Of a DNA stretch of 13,869 nucleotides, positions 13,686 to 13,869 are shown piece by piece. Origin of the DNA: Chitinophaga pinensis (GTDB lineage Bacteria > Bacteroidota > Bacteroidia > Flavobacteriales_D > Crocinitomicaceae); the NCBI GenBank assembly GCA_945870115.1, contig CAMBRH010000062.1, positions 1 to 13,869 on the forward strand, written 5' to 3'. The notes below the pieces were generated by a model, which did no database searches, had not been told where the DNA came from, and saw only the letters and a program-made list of their open reading frames with translations. The translations under genes were made by a program, and so were the position numbers. Each line of letters starts with the position of its first letter. Position 1 is the stretch's first letter.

Positions 13686-13869
13686 TTGGTTCAGGCTTAC
13701 AGACTTTATACTTTAGCATTGAGTAACAATCCAGAATTGGGTGCGATGAATAGATTGCGTGAAGAAAGTGATTTGTCGCAAATTGCAAAATGGCGTTTAG
13801 CTGGAGCATATATTTTAGCGATGCTAACAAATAATCTACCATTTATTGAAATACCTTTATCGTTAAGAT
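13686..13869 (+). pseudogene. Continuation of the alpha-2-macroglobulin reading frame after the TAA (partial)
   Basis: Directly after TAA 13683-13685 the same frame stays open to the window edge, 61 codons. It reads LVQAYRLYTLALSNNPELGAM, then NRLREESDLSQIAKWRLAGAYIL. The blocks QAYRLYTLAL and PELGAMNRLRE are strongly conserved in Bacteroidota alpha-2-macroglobulins just downstream of the thioester motif, so this is the authentic next part of the same gene and not a new one. No start codon or promoter suggests separate translation. One substitution at the stop codon (for example GAA to TAA) is enough to explain the break. The last 15 or so codons fit the family less clearly but contain no stop. 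Confidence 0.85.

Noticed and set aside
13800..13869. Possible second frameshift at the right edge of the alpha-2-macroglobulin
   Set aside because: The original frame stays open to the edge and the alternative frame has two stops; the stretch is too short to judge.

Overview
The window is AT-rich DNA that looks like a chromosomal segment from the Bacteroidota, most likely a member of the Flavobacteriaceae. Evidence: a type IX secretion C-terminal sorting tail at the left edge, repeated TAnnTTTG-type -7 promoter elements (TATCTTTG and relatives), A-rich leaders instead of Shine-Dalgarno sites, a short Bacteroidota-style MenE, and a bacterial alpha-2-macroglobulin lipoprotein. No rRNA, tRNA, CRISPR array, insertion sequence or phage gene was seen. 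No stretch longer than about 300 bases lacks a gene.

Layout, left to right. (1) 1-90: last codons of a probable T9SS cargo protein. (2) 189-966 (minus): a class III-like polyphosphate kinase 2 gene with a damaged 5' end. (3) 1136-1396 (minus): a small heavy-metal-associated (HMA) protein. (4) 1520-1876 (plus): a glyoxalase/bleomycin-resistance-like gene split by an in-frame TAA. (5) 1953-2405 (plus): smpB, with a promoter almost touching its start. (6) A dyad-rich repeat cluster separates smpB from the convergent pair menE and a membrane-anchored J-protein, 4395-2519 (minus). (7) 4541-4990 (plus): an exported thioredoxin, followed by a 125-bp imperfect palindrome and a good rho-independent terminator. 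(8) 7122-5183 (minus): an LpxL/HtrB-type acyltransferase overlapping a beta-propeller lipoprotein gene. (9) 7348-8901 (plus): a large polytopic membrane protein fused to a C-terminal YceI domain, behind two near-identical promoter elements. (10) 9090 to the right edge (plus): an alpha-2-macroglobulin lipoprotein containing the CxEQ thioester motif, cut by an in-frame TAA at 13683 with the homologous frame continuing after it.

Most genes concern the cell envelope or house-keeping: lipid A acylation, surface lipoproteins, periplasmic thiol chemistry, menaquinone synthesis, trans-translation and metal handling. There is no single pathway or recognisable defence island. The most unusual protein is the 12-TM/YceI fusion. 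The most unusual property of the window is that three unrelated genes carry premature in-frame stops, one of them also a homopolymer frameshift. This means either ongoing gene decay or consensus errors in the assembly. Two of the stops are most simply explained as GAA to TAA changes.
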